Assembly: GCF_001581005.1 (NCBI RefSeq)
Contig: NZ_LHZV01000055.1
Coordinates: forward strand, 1 to 64,000
DNA: 64,000 bases
Source of the DNA: Acetobacter orleanensis
Lineage (GTDB): Bacteria; Pseudomonadota; Alphaproteobacteria; Acetobacterales; Acetobacteraceae
Direction of reading: 5' to 3'
The notes below the pieces were generated by a model, which had not been told where the DNA came from, did no database searches, and worked only from the letters and a program-made list of their open reading frames with translations. How positions within the stretch are numbered: position 1 is the first letter of the stretch; every line of letters begins with the position of its first letter. This document shows, in pieces, positions 61,538-64,000 of this stretch. A program made the translations under genes and the position numbers.

Positions 61538-63376
61538 TTAGCCGGTGAAGAAGAGGGTAATGCGGTACGTCAGGAAAGAAGCCAGATAGGCCAGCCCGAA
61601 CAGGTAGGCTATGGAAACCCAGACCAGCCGCCAAGACCCGGTTTCTCTCCGGATGACAGCCAGTGTGGCAAAACACTGCGGCGCATACACATACCATGCC
61701 AGCAAAGAGAAAGCGGTTGCAAGACTCCAGTGAGCCGAGAGCAGCGGGGCAAGCTGGGTCGCTGTGTCATTTTCCGAAGCACCCACGGAATAGACCGTCG
61801 CCAGCCCGCTGACCGCGACTTCTCGTGCGGCCAGACCGGGGATGAGAGCCACACAGATCTGCCAGTTAAAGCCGATAAAGGCGAAGAGCGGCAGCATGAG
61901 GTGGCCGATATGGCCCGCGAGACTCCAGTCGATTGCCGGTCCGGTGGCTCCCGCAGGCGGGCTGGGGAAGCTGGACAGCGCCCACATGATGACGCTGAGT
62001 GTGACGATGATGGTGCCCACGCGGGAGAGGAAAATCCGCGCCCGCTGCCACAGTTCAATAGCCAGACTTTGCAGGCCGGGCACGCGGTAGCTGGGCAGTT
62101 CCATCAGTAACGGGTGCTCGGTCGCATCCCTTTTTTTCAGCACCCGGGCGACGGCCAGAGCACTCAGCACACCTGCGGCATACAGAACAAACAGCACCAG
62201 ACCGTGCAGATTGAACACCCCAAGCACCGTGCGGGACGGCACAAAGGCTCCAATCAGCAGCGCATAAACCGGCAGGCGGGCGGAGCACGTCATCAGCGGG
62301 GCGATGAGGATGGTCACCATCCGGTCTCGCGGGTTCTGGATGGTGCGCGTGGACATAATGCCCGGCACCGCGCAGGCAAAACTGGACAGCAGCGGGATGA
62401 AGGATCGCCCGCTGAGCCCGGCGGACGCCATCAGCTTATCCAGCATGAAGGCGGCGCGGGGGAGGTAACCGGATTCTTCCAGCGCCAGAATCCACAAAAA
62501 GAGGATGAGGATTTGCGGCAGGAAGACCACCACGGTCCCGGCCCCGGCAATCACGCCCTCCACAATCAGGCTGCGTAGAATGCCTTCGGGCAGTAAGGAG
62601 CCGACTAGTGCGCCAAGCTGGTCCATGGCGCTTTGCAGCAGGTCCATAAAAGGCTGCGCCCAAGAAAATACCGCCTGAAACATAATAAACAGGAGTGCCA
62701 GCAGAATGATCATGCCCCACACCGGATGCATGACCCAGCGGTCTAGCCGGGCATCCAGTTGCGGGTGGCGGTCCGTTGCGCGGCGTACGCAAAGCGCCAT
62801 TAGACGGCGGATTTCCGCGTGGAGATCAGCATCGTCAGGAAGGGGCGGCGGAGGGGGCTGGATGGGGTTGTCCAGCGCGCGCAGAACTTTCGCGGCCCCA
62901 CCCCGTCTGACACCAATGGCCGTTACAACTGGAATACCCAGTTCCGCCTGTAAACGCGGAACATCTATTTCAAGCCCCTGACTGCGCACCGCGTCAATCA
63001 TGTTGAGCACCAGAAGCATGGGGCGGCCAAGCTGGCGCAGTTCCAGCGCAAAGCGCAGATGCAGGCGCAGATTGGTGGCGGCCACAACACTTATCAGCAG
63101 GTCTGGCGCGGGTTCACCTTTATAAATGCCACGGCAGACATCACGGGTAACGGCTTCATCCGGGCTGGTGGCGTTCAGGCTATAGGTGCCCGGCAGGTCC
63201 AGAATCTGCACGACGCGGCCAGAGGCAGTAGTCAGGCGGCCCGCTTTGCGCTCCACCGTCACGCCAGCATAGTTCGCTACCTTCTGGCGGCTGCCGGTCA
63301 ACTGGTTGAAAAGGGCGGTCTTGCCGCAGTTGGGGTTGCCAACCAGTGCAACGCGCTGCGGGAGGGGCGTGGTCAT
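61538..63376 (-). CDS. feoB: Ferrous iron transporter FeoB
   Basis: 612-residue inner-membrane Fe(II) transporter with an N-terminal G domain: GNPNCGKTALFNQLTG (P-loop), DLPGTYSL (G3), NMID (G4). Gate regions follow, with SFACAVPGIMSTRTI and LMTCSARLPVYALLIGAF containing the conserved Cys. It is shorter than E. coli FeoB (773), mainly at the C-terminal and linker parts, but no frameshift is seen. Its ATG overlaps the feoA stop (63373-63376). The small Cys-rich gene follows. Confidence 0.95.
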   Translation of the reverse strand: MTTPLPQRVALVGNPNCGKTALFNQLTGSRQKVANYAGVTVERKAGRLTTASGRVVQILDLPGTYSLNATSPDEAVTRDVCRGIYKGEPAPDLLISVVAATNLRLHLRFALELRQLGRPMLLVLNMIDAVRSQGLEIDVPRLQAELGIPVVTAIGVRRGGAAKVLRALDNPIQPPPPPLPDDADLHAEIRRLMALCVRRATDRHPQLDARLDRWVMHPVWGMIILLALLFIMFQAVFSWAQPFMDLLQSAMDQLGALVGSLLPEGILRSLIVEGVIAGAGTVVVFLPQILILFLWILALEESGYLPRAAFMLDKLMASAGLSGRSFIPLLSSFACAVPGIMSTRTIQNPRDRMVTILIAPLMTCSARLPVYALLIGAFVPSRTVLGVFNLHGLVLFVLYAAGVLSALAVARVLKKRDATEHPLLMELPSYRVPGLQSLAIELWQRARIFLSRVGTIIVTLSVIMWALSSFPSPPAGATGPAIDWSLAGHIGHLMLPLFAFIGFNWQICVALIPGLAAREVAVSGLATVYSVGASENDTATQLAPLLSAHWSLATAFSLLAWYVYAPQCFATLAVIRRETGSWRLVWVSIAYLFGLAYLASFLTYRITLFFTG

Positions 63377-63684
63377 GGGCGCTCCGTTTGGGCAGGGGGC
63401 GCTGTATGCAGGGCCGGGTCCAGTGCGTCCAGCGTGTGGCCGGAGTCCTGCCGGGGTTGCATGACAACCCGTGCAGCTTCCGAGCGGCGGAGGGCAAAGC
63501 GGGTAAAGCCGATTTCCACGGCCATCGGGTCTCCCCCAAAGGGACCAAAGGCCACAACTTTCACAGGTTCTCCGGGCACAAAGCCGAATTCTTCCAACCG
63601 CCGGGCAATGGGGTCTGCCGGGGTTACAGGGGCAACGTGGTCAATAATGCCCTGACATTCAAGGGGAAGCTCGTTCAGGCGCAC
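63373..63684 (-). CDS. feoA: FeoA, ferrous iron transport accessory protein
   Basis: 103 residues with an SH3-like FeoA domain (LEEFGFVPGEPVKVVAFGPF, MAVEIGFTRFALRRSEAARV) and an extra 25-residue Pro/Ala-rich tail. It precedes and overlaps feoB by 4 bases. A weak Fur-like sequence (TGAGAGTGATCCTTA, 63726-63740, 8 of 15) lies upstream, not enough to claim regulation. Confidence 0.88.
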   Translation of the reverse strand: MRLNELPLECQGIIDHVAPVTPADPIARRLEEFGFVPGEPVKVVAFGPFGGDPMAVEIGFTRFALRRSEAARVVMQPRQDSGHTLDALDPALHTAPPAQTERP

Positions 63685-63978
63685 GGTTGCATGGTCCTGT
63701 TATAGCGGGTGGACAGAAAGGATGTTGAGAGTGATCCTTAATTCCATTTAGCCCTGCTGTCCAATACCAAGCCACTGTGATCAGGGTTGCTGAAATGCTC
63801 TGGCTGGCGGCGCGGAGGCTGCATGGCATGGAAGAGTTGCGGACCTTGAGAGGATTTTACGTGCAATATTCCGCGCTGGCGATTATCAACGGGCCAGTGA
63901 ACTTATAGACCGTGACGAACCGCCCCGACAAAAAGACCGTCGGCGGCGGCACAGCGCGTAGGGAAATCAGGCCTTTTC
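63685..63978. other. Divergent gap between feoA and the last partial gene
   Basis: No gene or RNA is recognised. Promoters for feoAB (leftward) and typA (rightward) are expected here. Confidence 0.4.
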
Positions 63979-64000
63979 ATGGATATCCGCAATATCGCCA
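63979..64000 (+). CDS. typA: Start of a typA/bipA GTPase gene (cut by window end)
   Basis: Only MDIRNIA can be read before the window ends. This matches the usual start of TypA/BipA ribosome-associated GTPases (M-D/N-IRNIAIIAHVDHGK). Seven residues are little evidence, so the call is tentative. Confidence 0.55.

Noticed and set aside
63726-63740. Possible Fur box before feoA
   Set aside because: Only 8 of 15 positions match the palindrome seen at 57941.

Overview
The window looks like a chromosomal segment of an acetic acid bacterium (Acetobacteraceae, most like Acetobacter). This is inferred from moderately high GC with alphaproteobacterial gene families, several siderophore-type TonB receptors, a Hint-domain secreted protein, a periplasmic gluconolactonase, type II NADH dehydrogenase and an acetoin dehydrogenase operon. 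No rRNA, tRNA, CRISPR array or prophage was found. Both edges cut genes. The first 54 bases form a perfect palindrome that looks like a contig-end fold-back, and the last 22 bases are probably the start of typA/bipA.

Layout: 1-3.2 kb holds the 3' part of a TonB receptor and a ProP-type osmolyte symporter. 3.2-3.8 kb is a gap with a decayed IS5-type relic. 3.8-11.2 kb carries L-serine dehydratase, a radical SAM/DUF4130 pair of the predicted DNA repair type (with a His-Gln repeat tail), and acoABC for acetoin cleavage. 11.2-13.4 kb is a zinc-responsive cassette: a COG0523 GTPase with a small partner, divergent from a DUF1826 gene across a Zur-type operator. 13.4-22.3 kb has a secreted protein, an orphan GtrII-like membrane protein, an FNR-type box, a 58-residue orphan gene, Ndh-2, a second COG0523 GTPase coupled to a WD40 protein, and the Hint-domain protein. 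22.6-28.2 kb has a CLC channel, two CDF metal exporters (one very His-rich) and a COG2509 flavoprotein. 28.3-33.2 kb has an XRE-regulator/membrane-protein module and a siderophore receptor operon with a PepSY membrane protein.

33.2-46.4 kb has a hydrolase, a Usp protein, a YfhO-like GT-C protein and a second siderophore receptor. It then has a nested scar: an IS630-type transposase relic interrupted by a 100-bp MITE and abutting the tail of a lost YfhO copy. A surface-glycosylation cassette follows (GtrII plus two GtrB-like enzymes), then an OPT transporter. 46.6-57.9 kb has an alginate-export-type porin, small conserved proteins, MoeB-DsrE-SH3, pyruvate kinase, gluconolactonase, a lipoprotein and an MFS transporter. 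58-63.7 kb has a third siderophore receptor, a secreted hydrolase and the feoA-feoB-small-protein operon.

Themes: metal acquisition dominates. Three receptors have Fur-like palindromes upstream, FeoAB handles ferrous iron, and two COG0523 GTPases and two CDF exporters handle zinc or other divalent metals. A second theme is cell-surface carbohydrate modification (two GtrII-like, two GtrB-like, one YfhO-like protein) around transposon debris and in AT-richer DNA. No wholly new multi-gene system is clear. The best unexplained items are the nested IS630/MITE/YfhO scar, the radical SAM/DUF4130 pair with a variable His-Gln tail, the COG0523-WD40 couple, the XRE/4-TM module and the FNR-box/58-residue locus.
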